This document shows, in pieces, positions 26,050-35,210 of a DNA stretch of 64,000 nt. The notes beneath the pieces are model-generated. The model was not told the DNA's origin, did no database searches, and saw only the letters and a list, made by a program, of their open reading frames with translations. The stretch is taken from contig NZ_CP068760.1 in the NCBI RefSeq assembly GCF_016775705.1, positions 4,216,001-4,280,000 of the forward strand. The letters run 5' to 3'. Made by a program: the position numbers and the translations under genes. Origin of the DNA: Chryseobacterium cucumeris. GTDB lineage: Bacteria; Bacteroidota; Bacteroidia; Flavobacteriales; Weeksellaceae. Numbering within the stretch: position 1 is the first letter of the stretch; each line of letters opens with the position of its first letter.

Positions 26050-26763
26050 ATGGAAAACAGTCTGAAAAATGAATTCGAAAATCTTGTGAAAGAGGCTGAT
26101 GAAGCTTCTTTTCAAACTAATGCACTGCAAATACTGACTGAAAGATTCCCGGGTAAAGTGATCTTTTCAACCAGTTTCAGTTACGAGGATCAGGTCATCA
26201 CTCATCTGATTAAAGATTTAAATATTGAAATATTCACCCTGGATACGGGAAGACTTTTTGAACAGACTTATGAAACCTGGACTTCCACCAAGGCTTTCTT
26301 TAAAAAGAACATCAAAGCTTATTATCCGGATACGGAAGAGCTCAGAGAATTTGTAACAGAAAACGGCCCTGATTCCTTCTATCAATCTGTTGAAAAAAGG
26401 AAAGCATGCTGTACCATCCGAAAGGTTCATCCTTTAAGAAAAGCACTGGAAGGCTATGAAGTATGGATTACAGGTCTGAGATCCGAACATTCTCTCAACA
26501 GACAGAATATGCCTCAGCTGGAGTGGGATCCTGATAACAGAATCATAAAATTTCATCCCATCCTTCACTGGACGACAGAACAGGTGACAACGTATGTAAA
26601 AGATCATCATTTACCTTACAATCACCTTCATAAAAAAGGATTTGTGAGCATAGGATGCGAGCCCTGTACCAGAGCGATCAAAGAAGGAGAAGATTTCAGA
26701 GCAGGCCGTTGGTGGTGGGAAGATGCCAACAAAAAAGAATGCGGTCTGCATATTCATCAATAA
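26050..26763 (+). CDS. cysH: Assimilatory adenylyl-sulfate (APS) reductase
   Basis: 237 residues. The PAPS/APS reductase core is visible in VIFSTSFSYEDQVITHLI and FTLDTGRLFEQTYETW. The Cys pair 120-121 (KACCTIRK) and Cys203/Cys206 (GCEPC) form the CC...CxxC signature of the 4Fe-4S APS-reductase type. The PAPS-specific enterobacterial enzyme lacks it. No APS kinase (cysC) is seen in the locus, which fits direct APS reduction. The enzyme makes sulfite using thioredoxin. It is the first gene of the operon, followed by cysD after 12 bases. Confidence 0.95.
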   Translation: MENSLKNEFENLVKEADEASFQTNALQILTERFPGKVIFSTSFSYEDQVITHLIKDLNIEIFTLDTGRLFEQTYETWTSTKAFFKKNIKAYYPDTEELREFVTENGPDSFYQSVEKRKACCTIRKVHPLRKALEGYEVWITGLRSEHSLNRQNMPQLEWDPDNRIIKFHPILHWTTEQVTTYVKDHHLPYNHLHKKGFVSIGCEPCTRAIKEGEDFRAGRWWWEDANKKECGLHIHQ

Positions 26764-26775
26764 AAAAAGAAAAAA

Positions 26776-27684
26776 ATGTCAATACATCATTTAAATTATT
26801 TAGATCAGTTAGAAGCCGAATCTATTTATATATTAAGAGAAGTCGCAGGCCAGTTTGAACGTCCGGCGTTGTTATTCAGTGGAGGAAAAGACAGTATCGT
26901 ACTGGCGCATCTGGCAAGAAAGGCCTTCTTCCACGGAAAAATTCCTTTTAAGTTTGTTCATGTAGACACCGGGCATAACTTTCAGGAGGTATTGGATTTC
27001 CGTGATCAGCTGGTAAAGCAACTAGACGTGAATCTGGTAGTCAGAAAAGTGGAAGATACTATAAAAAGTAAAAAACTGACTGAGGCTAAAGGTAAATTTC
27101 CAAGCAGAAACTGGCTTCAAACCTATACACTTCTTGATACTATTGAAGAATTTGAATTCGATGCCTGCATAGGAGGAGCCAGAAGAGATGAGGAAAAAGC
27201 CCGGGCCAAAGAAAGGATCTTCTCCGTTCGTGATGAATTTGGGCAGTGGGATCCTAAATTGCAGCGTCCTGAACTTTGGAATATCTTTAACGGAAGAATC
27301 CACAAAGGAGAAAATGTAAGAGTTTTCCCAATCAGCAACTGGACAGAGCTTGACATCTGGAATTATATCCGAAGAGAAAAAATTGCACTTCCTTCCATCT
27401 ATTTTTCGCATGAAAGAGAAGTAATCGACTTCAACGGACAGTGGCTGGCCAATTCTTCCCATGTTGTACTGGAACCGGAAGATATTATTACCACCAGAAA
27501 AATCCGTTACCGTACCGTAGGAGATATGACCTGTACTGCAGCTGTAGAATCTAATGCTGTAACGATAGATGCTGTTATCGAAGAAATTGTAGCCACAAGA
27601 ATCTCAGAGCGTGGCGAAACCAGAATTGATGACAGGGTAACAGAAGCCGCTATGGAGGACAGAAAAAAAGGAGGCTATTTTTAG
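26776..27684 (+). CDS. cysD: Sulfate adenylyltransferase subunit 2
   Basis: 302 residues, the standard length. The ATP-pyrophosphatase loop SGGKDS is at residues 35-40. The late motifs CIGGARRDEEKARAKER, FPISNWTELDIWNYI, RYRTVGDMTCTAAV and DRVTEAAMEDRKKGGYF are family hallmarks. With CysN it forms APS from sulfate and ATP. The gap of 94 bases to cysN is filled by an AT-rich inverted repeat, unlike the tight spacing elsewhere in the operon. Confidence 0.97.
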   Translation: MSIHHLNYLDQLEAESIYILREVAGQFERPALLFSGGKDSIVLAHLARKAFFHGKIPFKFVHVDTGHNFQEVLDFRDQLVKQLDVNLVVRKVEDTIKSKKLTEAKGKFPSRNWLQTYTLLDTIEEFEFDACIGGARRDEEKARAKERIFSVRDEFGQWDPKLQRPELWNIFNGRIHKGENVRVFPISNWTELDIWNYIRREKIALPSIYFSHEREVIDFNGQWLANSSHVVLEPEDIITTRKIRYRTVGDMTCTAAVESNAVTIDAVIEEIVATRISERGETRIDDRVTEAAMEDRKKGGYF

Positions 27685-27686
27685 TC

Positions 27687-27770
27687 AATGATAAAAGATA
27701 ATTGATTAATGATTACACAAAGTATTTTCATCAATTATCATTCATAATTTATCACTTATCATTTATAATT
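27687..27770 (+). repeat. AT-rich direct and inverted repeats between cysD and cysN
   Basis: TTATCATTCATAATT (27735-27749) and TTATCATTTATAATT (27756-27770) match at 14 of 15 bases. The left part (ATGATAAAAGATAATTGAT) is largely complementary to the right part, so a long AT-rich hairpin can form in the mRNA. It may influence transcript stability between the two subunit genes. Confidence 0.5.
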
Positions 27771-27778
27771 ACAATCGG

Positions 27779-29017
27779 ATGGATATATTAAGATTTATAA
27801 CAGCAGGAAGCGTGGATGATGGTAAAAGCACCCTTATCGGCAGACTGCTTTACGATAGCAAAAGCATTTTACAGGACCAATTGGAAGTCCTTGAAAAACA
27901 TTCTAAAAACAAAAATGAAGACGGGGTAGACCTAGCGCTTTTAACAGATGGCCTCCGTGCAGAAAGAGAACAGGGAATCACCATTGATGTTGCCTACCGC
28001 TATTTTTCAACGGCAAAAAGAAAATTTATCATCGCCGATGCTCCCGGTCATGTACAATATACCCGGAATATGATCACCGGAGCATCCAACTCAGATCTGA
28101 TGGTTATTCTGATTGATGCAAGAAAAGGAGTGATTGAACAAACCAGAAGACATTCTATCATCGCTTCTTTATTACAATTAAAGAAAGTAGCTGTAGCCAT
28201 CAATAAAATGGATATGGTAGATTATTCGGCAGAAGTTTTTGAAAATATAAAATCAGAATATGCAAAAATTGCAGAAAATCTTGGACTGAATGATGTAAGT
28301 TATTTCCCGATCTCTGCATTAAAAGGAGATAATATTGTTTCAAAATCTTCCAGAACAGACTGGTATGAAGGAAATTCTTTACTGGAATATCTTGAAGAAG
28401 TACCGATCAATGAAGAAAAAAATAACGGAAGCCGTTTTCAGGTTCAGTACGTGATTCGTCCTCAAACCGAAGAACTGCATGATTACAGAGGATATGCCGG
28501 ACAAATATTAAGTGGAAAATTCACCAAAGGAGATAAAATTCACATTCTTCCGGCGGACCTGACCACTGAAATCACCAAAATTGAGATCAATGGCATTGAA
28601 AAAGAAGAAGCCTTTGAAGGCCAGCCAGCCGTTATTCATCTTGCTCATGATGTTGATATCAGCCGTGGAGATATTTTTGCCACGGAAGAACATGTTCCCA
28701 CCGTTGAAAAAGATCTTGAAATCCTTTTATGCTGGCTGGATCAGAAACCGTTGCAGCCAGGAAACAAATACCTTTTGCAGCAAAACAGCAGACTGATAAA
28801 AGCAGTAGTAAAAGAGGTTGATTACAAGATCAATGTGAATACTCTTATAAGGGAACAGGCCGATGGAGAGATCAAACTGAATGAAATTGTAAAAGTTACC
28901 CTGCGAACGGCACAGCCTTTGGTCTATGACAGCTTTACCAATAATAAAACAACGGGCTCTGCCATTCTGGTGGATGAAACGTCCAATTCAACGGTAGCAG
29001 CCTGCATAATTCAATAG
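27779..29017 (+). CDS. cysN: Sulfate adenylyltransferase subunit 1 (GTPase)
   Basis: 412 residues. P-loop GSVDDGKS is at 10-17, the switch region REQGITIDVAYRYF, DAPGH for G3 and NKMD for G4, then beta-barrel domains as in elongation factor Tu. Its length equals CysN alone, so no APS-kinase (CysC) domain is fused. GTP hydrolysis by CysN drives sulfate activation by CysD. It is followed after 6 bases by the serine acetyltransferase gene. Confidence 0.97.
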   Translation: MDILRFITAGSVDDGKSTLIGRLLYDSKSILQDQLEVLEKHSKNKNEDGVDLALLTDGLRAEREQGITIDVAYRYFSTAKRKFIIADAPGHVQYTRNMITGASNSDLMVILIDARKGVIEQTRRHSIIASLLQLKKVAVAINKMDMVDYSAEVFENIKSEYAKIAENLGLNDVSYFPISALKGDNIVSKSSRTDWYEGNSLLEYLEEVPINEEKNNGSRFQVQYVIRPQTEELHDYRGYAGQILSGKFTKGDKIHILPADLTTEITKIEINGIEKEEAFEGQPAVIHLAHDVDISRGDIFATEEHVPTVEKDLEILLCWLDQKPLQPGNKYLLQQNSRLIKAVVKEVDYKINVNTLIREQADGEIKLNEIVKVTLRTAQPLVYDSFTNNKTTGSAILVDETSNSTVAACIIQ

Positions 29018-29023
29018 AAAAAA

Positions 29024-29854
29024 ATGGCAATTTCCGATCAACTCATAGAAAGAATTCACCAGACCAAACACAATAGTATTCATGGATTCTTTGATAAAAT
29101 AAAGACAAAAAAATGGGTCAAGGATTTGTATGAAACACTCTTCCTTCCTCAGGATGACAATACTGAAGATCAGCTGAAAAGAAATTTTGAAGCGCTCCAG
29201 AAAACACTTTCAGACCTTATCAATACGGTAACAGGAGATAAAATTATTACCGAAAAACAGGTTAATCGTTTTTTTGAAGCTTTACCACAACTCTATGATC
29301 AGCTGGTACTGGATGCAAAATCCATTCTGGAATTTGATCCTGCCGCTGACTCACTGGAAGAAGTATACCTGGCATATCCCGGCTTTTTTGCCACGTATGT
29401 CTATCGTATCTCGCATCAGCTCTGGAGTCAGGAAGTGAAAATTTTACCAAGGGTCATCTCAGAATATGCCCACAGTAAAACGGGAATTGATATTCATCCG
29501 GGAGCCACCATCGGAAAGTCTTTTTTCATTGATCACGGAACAGGAATTGTGATCGGAGAAACAACGATTATCGGAAATAATGTCAAAATCTATCAGGGAG
29601 TAACCCTCGGAGCCTTGAATGTCTCCAAAGAAAAAGCCCATCAGAAAAGACATCCCAATATTGAAGATGATGTGATTATCTATTCGGGAGCTACTATTCT
29701 GGGAGGCGAAACCACTATAGGCAGGGAAAGCATTATCGGAGGAAATGTCTGGGTTACACAGGATGTTCCTGCCAACTCTCTGGTCTACCATAAAAGTGAA
29801 ATAAAAATAAAGGATAATTCTTCATTACCGGAATCATTAACCTTTGTGATCTAA
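29024..29854 (+). CDS. cysE: Serine O-acetyltransferase (EpsC-type)
   Basis: 276 residues. The N-terminal helical region includes VYLAYPGFFATYVYRISHQLW. The C-terminal left-handed beta-helix of hexapeptide repeats is clear (GIDIHPGATIGKSFFIDHGTG, VIGETTIIGNNVKIYQGVTLGAL, VIIYSGATILGGETTIGRESIIGGNVWVTQDV), with the catalytic His in IDHGTG. It makes O-acetylserine, the acceptor for sulfide. It is followed by cysK, its usual partner. Confidence 0.95.
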   Translation: MAISDQLIERIHQTKHNSIHGFFDKIKTKKWVKDLYETLFLPQDDNTEDQLKRNFEALQKTLSDLINTVTGDKIITEKQVNRFFEALPQLYDQLVLDAKSILEFDPAADSLEEVYLAYPGFFATYVYRISHQLWSQEVKILPRVISEYAHSKTGIDIHPGATIGKSFFIDHGTGIVIGETTIIGNNVKIYQGVTLGALNVSKEKAHQKRHPNIEDDVIIYSGATILGGETTIGRESIIGGNVWVTQDVPANSLVYHKSEIKIKDNSSLPESLTFVI

Positions 29855-29881
29855 AAAAACAAAAATAAAAAGTACATTGAT

Positions 29882-30793
29882 ATGAAATTTCAGAATGCAT
29901 TAGAAACGATTGGGAATACACCCGTCGTGAAAATCAACAAACTCTTCGGTTCAGATCATGAAATCTGGATCAAACTTGAAAAAAACAATCCCGGCGGAAG
30001 CATTAAAGACAGAATCGGACTGGCGATGATTGAAGATGCAGAAGCCAAAGGATTATTAAATAAAGACAGCGTTATCATAGAGCCTACCAGCGGAAATACA
30101 GGGATAGGACTCGCTTTGGCTGCTGCCGTAAAAGGGTATAAGCTAATCCTTGTTATGCCTGAAAGCATGAGTATAGAACGCCGTAAAATCATGGAAGCGT
30201 ACGGAGCAGAATTTTTGCTTACCCCAAGAGAAAAGGGAATGAAAGGGGCTATCGAAAAAGCCAATGAGCTTGCTGAAGAAACGCCCAATTCATGGATTCC
30301 TAGACAGTTTGACAATCCTGCCAATGTAAAAGTACATGTAGAAACCACCGCTCAAGAAATTTTAAAAGACTTTCCGGATGGTCTGGATTACATCATTACC
30401 GGAGTGGGAACCGGAGGGCACATTACCGGAATAGCAAAAGTGGTTAAAGAAAAATATCCCAACGTAAAAGTAATAGCTGTAGAGCCGGAATTATCACCTG
30501 TATTGAGCGGAGGAAGCCCGGCGCCACATCCATTGCAGGGATTGGGAGCAGGTTTTGTTCCTTCCATTCTGGATATTACCCTTTTAGATGGAGTGATTAC
30601 AGTAGGCAAAGAAGAAGCTTATGAATATGCCCTTAACGCAGCTAAAAAAGAAGGTCTTTTTGTCGGAGTTTCCACAGGAGCCGCTTTAGCAGCCATCGCC
30701 AAACATTTACCGGAAATACCACCTAACGCTAAAATCCTGACAATTAATTACGATACCGGAGAGAGATATCTGTCGGTAGAAGGACTTTTCTAA
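29882..30793 (+). CDS. cysK: Cysteine synthase A (O-acetylserine sulfhydrylase)
   Basis: 303 residues of the fold-type II PLP family. The PLP Lys42 lies in NNPGGSIKDRIG, the substrate loop is EPTSGNTGIGLA, the phosphate-binding loop is GTGGHITG, and GVSTGAALAA is near the end. It joins sulfide to O-acetylserine to give cysteine. It is placed between the acetyltransferase and cobA genes in the sulfur operon. Confidence 0.96.
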   Translation: MKFQNALETIGNTPVVKINKLFGSDHEIWIKLEKNNPGGSIKDRIGLAMIEDAEAKGLLNKDSVIIEPTSGNTGIGLALAAAVKGYKLILVMPESMSIERRKIMEAYGAEFLLTPREKGMKGAIEKANELAEETPNSWIPRQFDNPANVKVHVETTAQEILKDFPDGLDYIITGVGTGGHITGIAKVVKEKYPNVKVIAVEPELSPVLSGGSPAPHPLQGLGAGFVPSILDITLLDGVITVGKEEAYEYALNAAKKEGLFVGVSTGAALAAIAKHLPEIPPNAKILTINYDTGERYLSVEGLF

Positions 30794-30816
30794 CTCCTTA
30801 ATTAACAACTACTTCA

Positions 30817-31662
30817 ATGAAAACAAATATAAAATCACCAAAGGTCTTCCTTATCGGTGCAGGGCCCGGCAACCCTGAACTGATCACTGTAAAAGCTGTA
30901 AAAGCAATCGCAGAAGCAGACGTTGTTTTATGCGACCGTCTTGTAAGTCCTGAGATTCTGGAAACCTACGTTAATGAAAACACAGAAATCATTTATGTAG
31001 GCAAAGAATGCAGCAAAAATGCTTCCACCCCTCAGTCTCATATCAATACTTTGATGGTGGAATATGCCCGTCAGAATAAAACCATCGTAAGACTAAAAGG
31101 AGGGGATGTTTCCATATTCTCGAATATTCTTGATGAGTTACAGGCTTTAAAAGAAAATCATATTCCTTACGAAGTCATTCCGGGAATTACAGCCGCTTTA
31201 GGTGCGGCAGCATTTGCAGGGATGCCTTTAACGGCCAGAGGATATTCCACATCCGTTCGTTTTCTGACGTACTATAAATCAGAGATTGTAACTGAAGAGT
31301 ATTGGAAAGAACTTGCTCTCACCAATGATACCCTTGTTTTCTATATGTCTAAAGGAAACCTTACTCCTCTTGTGGAAAAGCTGAAAGCACTTCAGATTTC
31401 AGGTGATAAAAAAATTGCAGTCATTGAACAGGCTACGACTCCTTTCCAGAAGGTGTATACGTCATCATTTGATGATTTTAACGAAAAATTCGGAGACAAA
31501 AACTTTGCTTCCCCTTCATTGGTGGTAGTGGGCAAAATTGTAAACCTCCATGAAGAATTTTCATGGCTTGAAAATGCCGAGCAGGAAGGTCTTTATTTCA
31601 AATCAGTGGAAAACGGAACTCTAATCCCTACAACTCAAAATTTCTTTGAATATGCTGTCTGA
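30817..31662 (+). CDS. cobA: Uroporphyrinogen-III C-methyltransferase
   Basis: 281 residues. The SAM-dependent tetrapyrrole methylase motifs are FLIGAGPGNPELITVKA (about 11-27), VVLCDRLVSPEIL, VRLKGGDVSIFSNILDEL, YEVIPGITAALGAAAFAGMPLTARGYSTSV and VVVGKIVNL. It makes precorrin-2, the first step towards the siroheme needed by CysI. The remaining siroheme steps are probably done by the Met8-like domain at 38342. It overlaps cysJ by 11 bases. Confidence 0.95.
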   Translation: MKTNIKSPKVFLIGAGPGNPELITVKAVKAIAEADVVLCDRLVSPEILETYVNENTEIIYVGKECSKNASTPQSHINTLMVEYARQNKTIVRLKGGDVSIFSNILDELQALKENHIPYEVIPGITAALGAAAFAGMPLTARGYSTSVRFLTYYKSEIVTEEYWKELALTNDTLVFYMSKGNLTPLVEKLKALQISGDKKIAVIEQATTPFQKVYTSSFDDFNEKFGDKNFASPSLVVVGKIVNLHEEFSWLENAEQEGLYFKSVENGTLIPTTQNFFEYAV

Positions 31663-33364
31663 ATCTAAATTAAATGTATTAAAACAAATCTCGGGAGACC
31701 TCTCCAGAGACGAAGCCATCTGGGCAAGCGGATATCTTGCGGGTATTGCCGGAGGGTCCTCAATTACAGCCGTTTTGCCACCACTGGAAACGAATACCAC
31801 TACACAGAATGCTGTAAAGAAAATAACGCTGGCTTACGGTACAGAAACCGGAAACAGTAAGAAACTGGCTACTGCACTGGCCGGTATCGTGAAGAAAAAA
31901 GGGCTTCAGGTAAAGCTGGCTGACCTTTCCCAATACAAGCCTAAAGATCTTGCAAAAGAGGAGTTCTTTTTTGTCGTCATCAGTACTCAGGGAGAAGGTG
32001 AACCGCCTGCTCTTGCTAAAAAATTCTACGATTATATTCATGAAAATGAAATTGATCTCAGCGGACTTAAATACGGAATTCTGGCATTGGGAGACAGTAG
32101 TTACCCTCTGTTCTGCCAGACTGGAGAAGATGTGGATTCACGCTTTGAAATATTAGGTGCCCAGCGTATTATTCCATTGAAAAAATGTGACATTGATTAC
32201 GAACAGGAAGCTTCCCATTGGATAGAGCATGTATTTGAAACAGTCAATAAAAATGCGGTGCAGAGTACAAAAAATGCTTTAGCTCCAAAGGTTTCTACCG
32301 GAAGAAAGAAATTTCAGGGAAAAGTTTCAGCCATCATCAACCTTAACGATATTACCTCAGAAAAAGAAACCTATCATATTGAAATTGAAACAGAAGAAGC
32401 GCTTAGTTACCGCCCCGGTGCAGCTTTGGGAGTGATCCCTTTCAATTCAAAAGATGTTGTAGATGAGATTATTACGCTCACAGGAATTAATCCTAAAAAA
32501 CAGGTTGAAACAGCAAAAGTTACAGACACTGTGGAAGAACTCCTACTCAAGCATCTTAACATCAGCTATTTACTTAAATCTGTAGTGGCTCAATATGCAA
32601 AAATAACAGGGCATTCCATTCCGGAAGTCAGATTAAGTCTTCTTGATCTTCTTAGAATTTATCCTGTAAAAAATGCAGACGAATTTGAAGAAATCTTACA
32701 GATATTAACCGCTCAGGCACCACGTCTGTATTCCATTTCTTCCTCTGTGGAAGCTCATGGTGATACGGAAATTCATATTACGGTTGCTAAATCAGAATTT
32801 TTTATTGACCATCAGAAACATAATGGGTTATGCAGTGGCTTTCTGAGTGAATTCAAAGAAGGGGAAGCGGTGGAATTTTATATTCAGGAAGCAGGGCATT
32901 TCAAATTGCCGGATGCGGATAAAGATATCATCATGATTGGTCCGGGAACAGGGATTGCGCCCTTCAGGTCATTCCTTTGGGAACGTGATGCCATAGGAGC
33001 AGAAGGAAGAAACTGGCTGTTTTTCGGGGACAGGAATTTTGTTTCAGATTTCCTTTACCAGGCAGAACTTCAGGATTTTCTTAAAACAGGCAGTCTGACT
33101 CATCTAGACCTCGCTTTTTCAAGAGATACAGCTGAAAAAGTATATGTGCAGCACAGGTTGGAACAAAAAGCCCAGGAAGTATTTTACTGGCTTGAAGGCG
33201 GAGCATCGGTGTATGTATGCGGTGCTAAAGAACCCATGGCCCGTGATGTAGAACAAACGCTTCTCACCATTATACAGAATGAAGGAAAACGCAGCCAAGA
33301 AGACGCTGTAACCTACCTGGAAGAAATGGAATTAAGCGGCAGATATGCTAAAGATGTGTATTAA
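31652..33364 (+). CDS. cysJ: Sulfite reductase [NADPH] flavoprotein alpha subunit
   Basis: 570 residues from ATG 31652; a TTG at 31646 would add two. The order is a flavodoxin domain (about 50-200: LAYGTETGNSKKLA, VISTQGEGEPPALAKKFYDY, LALGDSSYPLFCQTG), an FAD domain (APRLYSISSS, CSGFLSEF) and an NADPH domain (MIGPGTGIAPFRSFL, WLFFGDRN, VYVCGAKEPMARDVEQTL), ending SGRYAKDVY. It passes electrons from NADPH to CysI. The start overlaps cobA, and cysI follows after 34 bases. Confidence 0.96.
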   Translation: MLSESKLNVLKQISGDLSRDEAIWASGYLAGIAGGSSITAVLPPLETNTTTQNAVKKITLAYGTETGNSKKLATALAGIVKKKGLQVKLADLSQYKPKDLAKEEFFFVVISTQGEGEPPALAKKFYDYIHENEIDLSGLKYGILALGDSSYPLFCQTGEDVDSRFEILGAQRIIPLKKCDIDYEQEASHWIEHVFETVNKNAVQSTKNALAPKVSTGRKKFQGKVSAIINLNDITSEKETYHIEIETEEALSYRPGAALGVIPFNSKDVVDEIITLTGINPKKQVETAKVTDTVEELLLKHLNISYLLKSVVAQYAKITGHSIPEVRLSLLDLLRIYPVKNADEFEEILQILTAQAPRLYSISSSVEAHGDTEIHITVAKSEFFIDHQKHNGLCSGFLSEFKEGEAVEFYIQEAGHFKLPDADKDIIMIGPGTGIAPFRSFLWERDAIGAEGRNWLFFGDRNFVSDFLYQAELQDFLKTGSLTHLDLAFSRDTAEKVYVQHRLEQKAQEVFYWLEGGASVYVCGAKEPMARDVEQTLLTIIQNEGKRSQEDAVTYLEEMELSGRYAKDVY

Positions 33365-33398
33365 AAAGAAATACCCGTAAAAATTAAAGGAAACGATT

Positions 33399-35075
33399 AT
33401 GAACAACAATAAAGAGAACCTTTCACCGGTAGAAAAAATTAAAACCGGCAGTAACGGACTCAGAGGAACTTTAAAGGAAAGTCTTGCAGATAACTTCACC
33501 GGAGCCATCAGAGAAGATGACCAGACTGTGATCAAATTTCACGGAATGTACCAGCAGGACGACAGAGACAGAAGGGAAGAGCGTGTCGCCAAAAAACTGG
33601 AATGGCTGTATTCTTATATGATCAGGTTAAGACTTCCCGGTGGTTTTTTAACTCCGGAGCAATGGGTAGGATTGAATGAAACGGCTGAAGATCATTCTAC
33701 GGGAACGATAAAAGTGACTACCAGGCAAACCATTCAGCTGCATGGTATTTTAAAATCTCATTTAAGACCTACCATTCAAAGTTTCAATCTTCAGCATCTG
33801 GATTCAATTGCCGCTTGTGGAGATGTCAACAGAAACGTAACCTGTACAGCCAATCCTTCGGAATCCCCTTTACAGCAGGAAGCCTACGAACTGGCAGGTA
33901 AAATCAGTGAAATGTGTCTTCCGAAAACCAAAGCTTATTATGATATCTGGATTGATGATGAACTTCTGGTAGACCGTAAAGCAGAGGAAGATCCTTTGTA
34001 TCAGGACAGATATCTTCCTAGAAAACTGAAAATAGGAATAGCCGTTCCACCCAATAACGATGTGGATGTATTCATCAATGATATTGCTTTAATCGCGATT
34101 ATCGAAAATGATAAAATCGTAGGTTACAATATTGCTGCCGGAGGGGGATTAGGGGCCACTCACGGAAATGAAGCCACGTATGCCCGTCTTGCTTCCATCC
34201 TTGGATTTGTGGATACCGAGGAAAAAGTATTGAAAGCCGTGTACGAAATTATAACGGTACAAAGAGACTTTGGTAACAGAAGCGACCGGAAATTATCAAG
34301 ATTAAAATACACCATTGATAAATTAGGTATCGACCAGTACAGAGCTGAAGTAGAAAAGAGAGCAGGCTTCAGTTTTGAGCCGGCCCGTGAATTTAAGTTT
34401 ACACAAAGAAAAGACCGTTACGGCTGGATACAGAATCATGAAGGAAAATGGTTTTACACCGTATTTGTAGAGCATGGAAGAATCCTTGATATTGAAGGAT
34501 ATCCTTTAAAATCGGGACTATTAAAAATTGCACAGACAGGGAAAGCCAATTTCCGTTTTACCTGCAACCAGAACCTTATTCTGGCTGATATTGATGAAAA
34601 AGACAAAGCTGAAATTGAACATATTTTAAAAGAATATGGTATTTCAGATTCTACCAATGGGGCCAGTGCTTTACGTAAAAACTCTGTTGCATGCGTAGCC
34701 TTGAACACCTGTTCACTGGCTCTGGCTGAGGCCCAGCGTTATCTGCCTTCACTGGTCACAAAAATAGAGCCTATCCTTGAAAAATATGGTCTGCTGGAAG
34801 AAGATATCACGATCCGTATGACAGGTTGTCCCAATGGCTGTGGAAGATCTCCCAATGCTGAAATCGGATTTGTAGGTACAGCTTATGGGAAATATAATCT
34901 TCACATTGGGGGAGACCGCCTGGGAATGCGGCTGAATACAAAATTTAAAGAAAATATTGGTGAAGAAGAAATTTTGACCACTCTGGATGAACTTTTCGGG
35001 ATTTATGTACAGAAAAGACTTGCAGAGGAAACATTTGGTGATTTTTCATACCGTTACTTACATACCTTAAATTAA
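33399..35075 (+). CDS. cysI: Sulfite reductase hemoprotein beta subunit
   Basis: 558 residues. It shows nitrite/sulfite-reductase ferredoxin-like half-domains (GTIKVTTRQTIQLHGI, GKANFRFTCNQNLILADI) and the siroheme/4Fe-4S ligands ACVALNTC and MTGCPNGCGRSPNAEIGFVG. It reduces sulfite to sulfide by six electrons, with CysJ as donor. Four bases after its stop the 27-codon Cys-ending ORF begins. Confidence 0.97.
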   Translation: MNNNKENLSPVEKIKTGSNGLRGTLKESLADNFTGAIREDDQTVIKFHGMYQQDDRDRREERVAKKLEWLYSYMIRLRLPGGFLTPEQWVGLNETAEDHSTGTIKVTTRQTIQLHGILKSHLRPTIQSFNLQHLDSIAACGDVNRNVTCTANPSESPLQQEAYELAGKISEMCLPKTKAYYDIWIDDELLVDRKAEEDPLYQDRYLPRKLKIGIAVPPNNDVDVFINDIALIAIIENDKIVGYNIAAGGGLGATHGNEATYARLASILGFVDTEEKVLKAVYEIITVQRDFGNRSDRKLSRLKYTIDKLGIDQYRAEVEKRAGFSFEPAREFKFTQRKDRYGWIQNHEGKWFYTVFVEHGRILDIEGYPLKSGLLKIAQTGKANFRFTCNQNLILADIDEKDKAEIEHILKEYGISDSTNGASALRKNSVACVALNTCSLALAEAQRYLPSLVTKIEPILEKYGLLEEDITIRMTGCPNGCGRSPNAEIGFVGTAYGKYNLHIGGDRLGMRLNTKFKENIGEEEILTTLDELFGIYVQKRLAEETFGDFSYRYLHTLN

Positions 35076-35079
35076 TTAT

Positions 35080-35163
35080 ATGGCTAATTTTCATTATGAT
35101 CTGAAAAAAAACAAAAAAACTCAACCTCTTCATTTTGGCGGACGAATGTGTATGTGTTGTTGA
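35080..35163 (+). CDS. 27-residue peptide ending Met-Cys-Met-Cys-Cys; candidate cysteine-sensing leader peptide
   Basis: ATG 35080 to TGA 35163, starting 4 bases after the cysI stop. The sequence begins MANFHYDLKKNKKTQPL and ends FGGRMCMCC. Three Cys in the last four residues, just before the stop, is the pattern of Cys-codon leader peptides that regulate sulfur genes in actinobacteria by ribosome stalling. Here it lies inside a sulfur operon, between cysI and a TonB receptor gene. A small hairpin followed by T's lies 17 bases downstream (35180-35202). If cysteine is short, ribosomes would stall at the Cys codons and could change folding of the region before the receptor. Alternatively it is a small metal- or thiol-binding protein. 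No homologue was searched for. Confidence 0.6.
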   Translation: MANFHYDLKKNKKTQPLHFGGRMCMCC

Positions 35164-35179
35164 TTCTCAAATAACAATA

Positions 35180-35202
35180 CAAACAAGCTGTTTGAAGTTT
35201 TT
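35180..35202 (+). terminator. Possible attenuator hairpin
   Basis: CAAACA (35180-35185), a 3-base loop, TGTTTG (35189-35194), then AAG and five T's. The stem is short and weak, so efficient termination by itself is doubtful. Its position just after the Cys-ending ORF is suggestive. Confidence 0.35.
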
Positions 35203-35210
35203 CGATTCAA

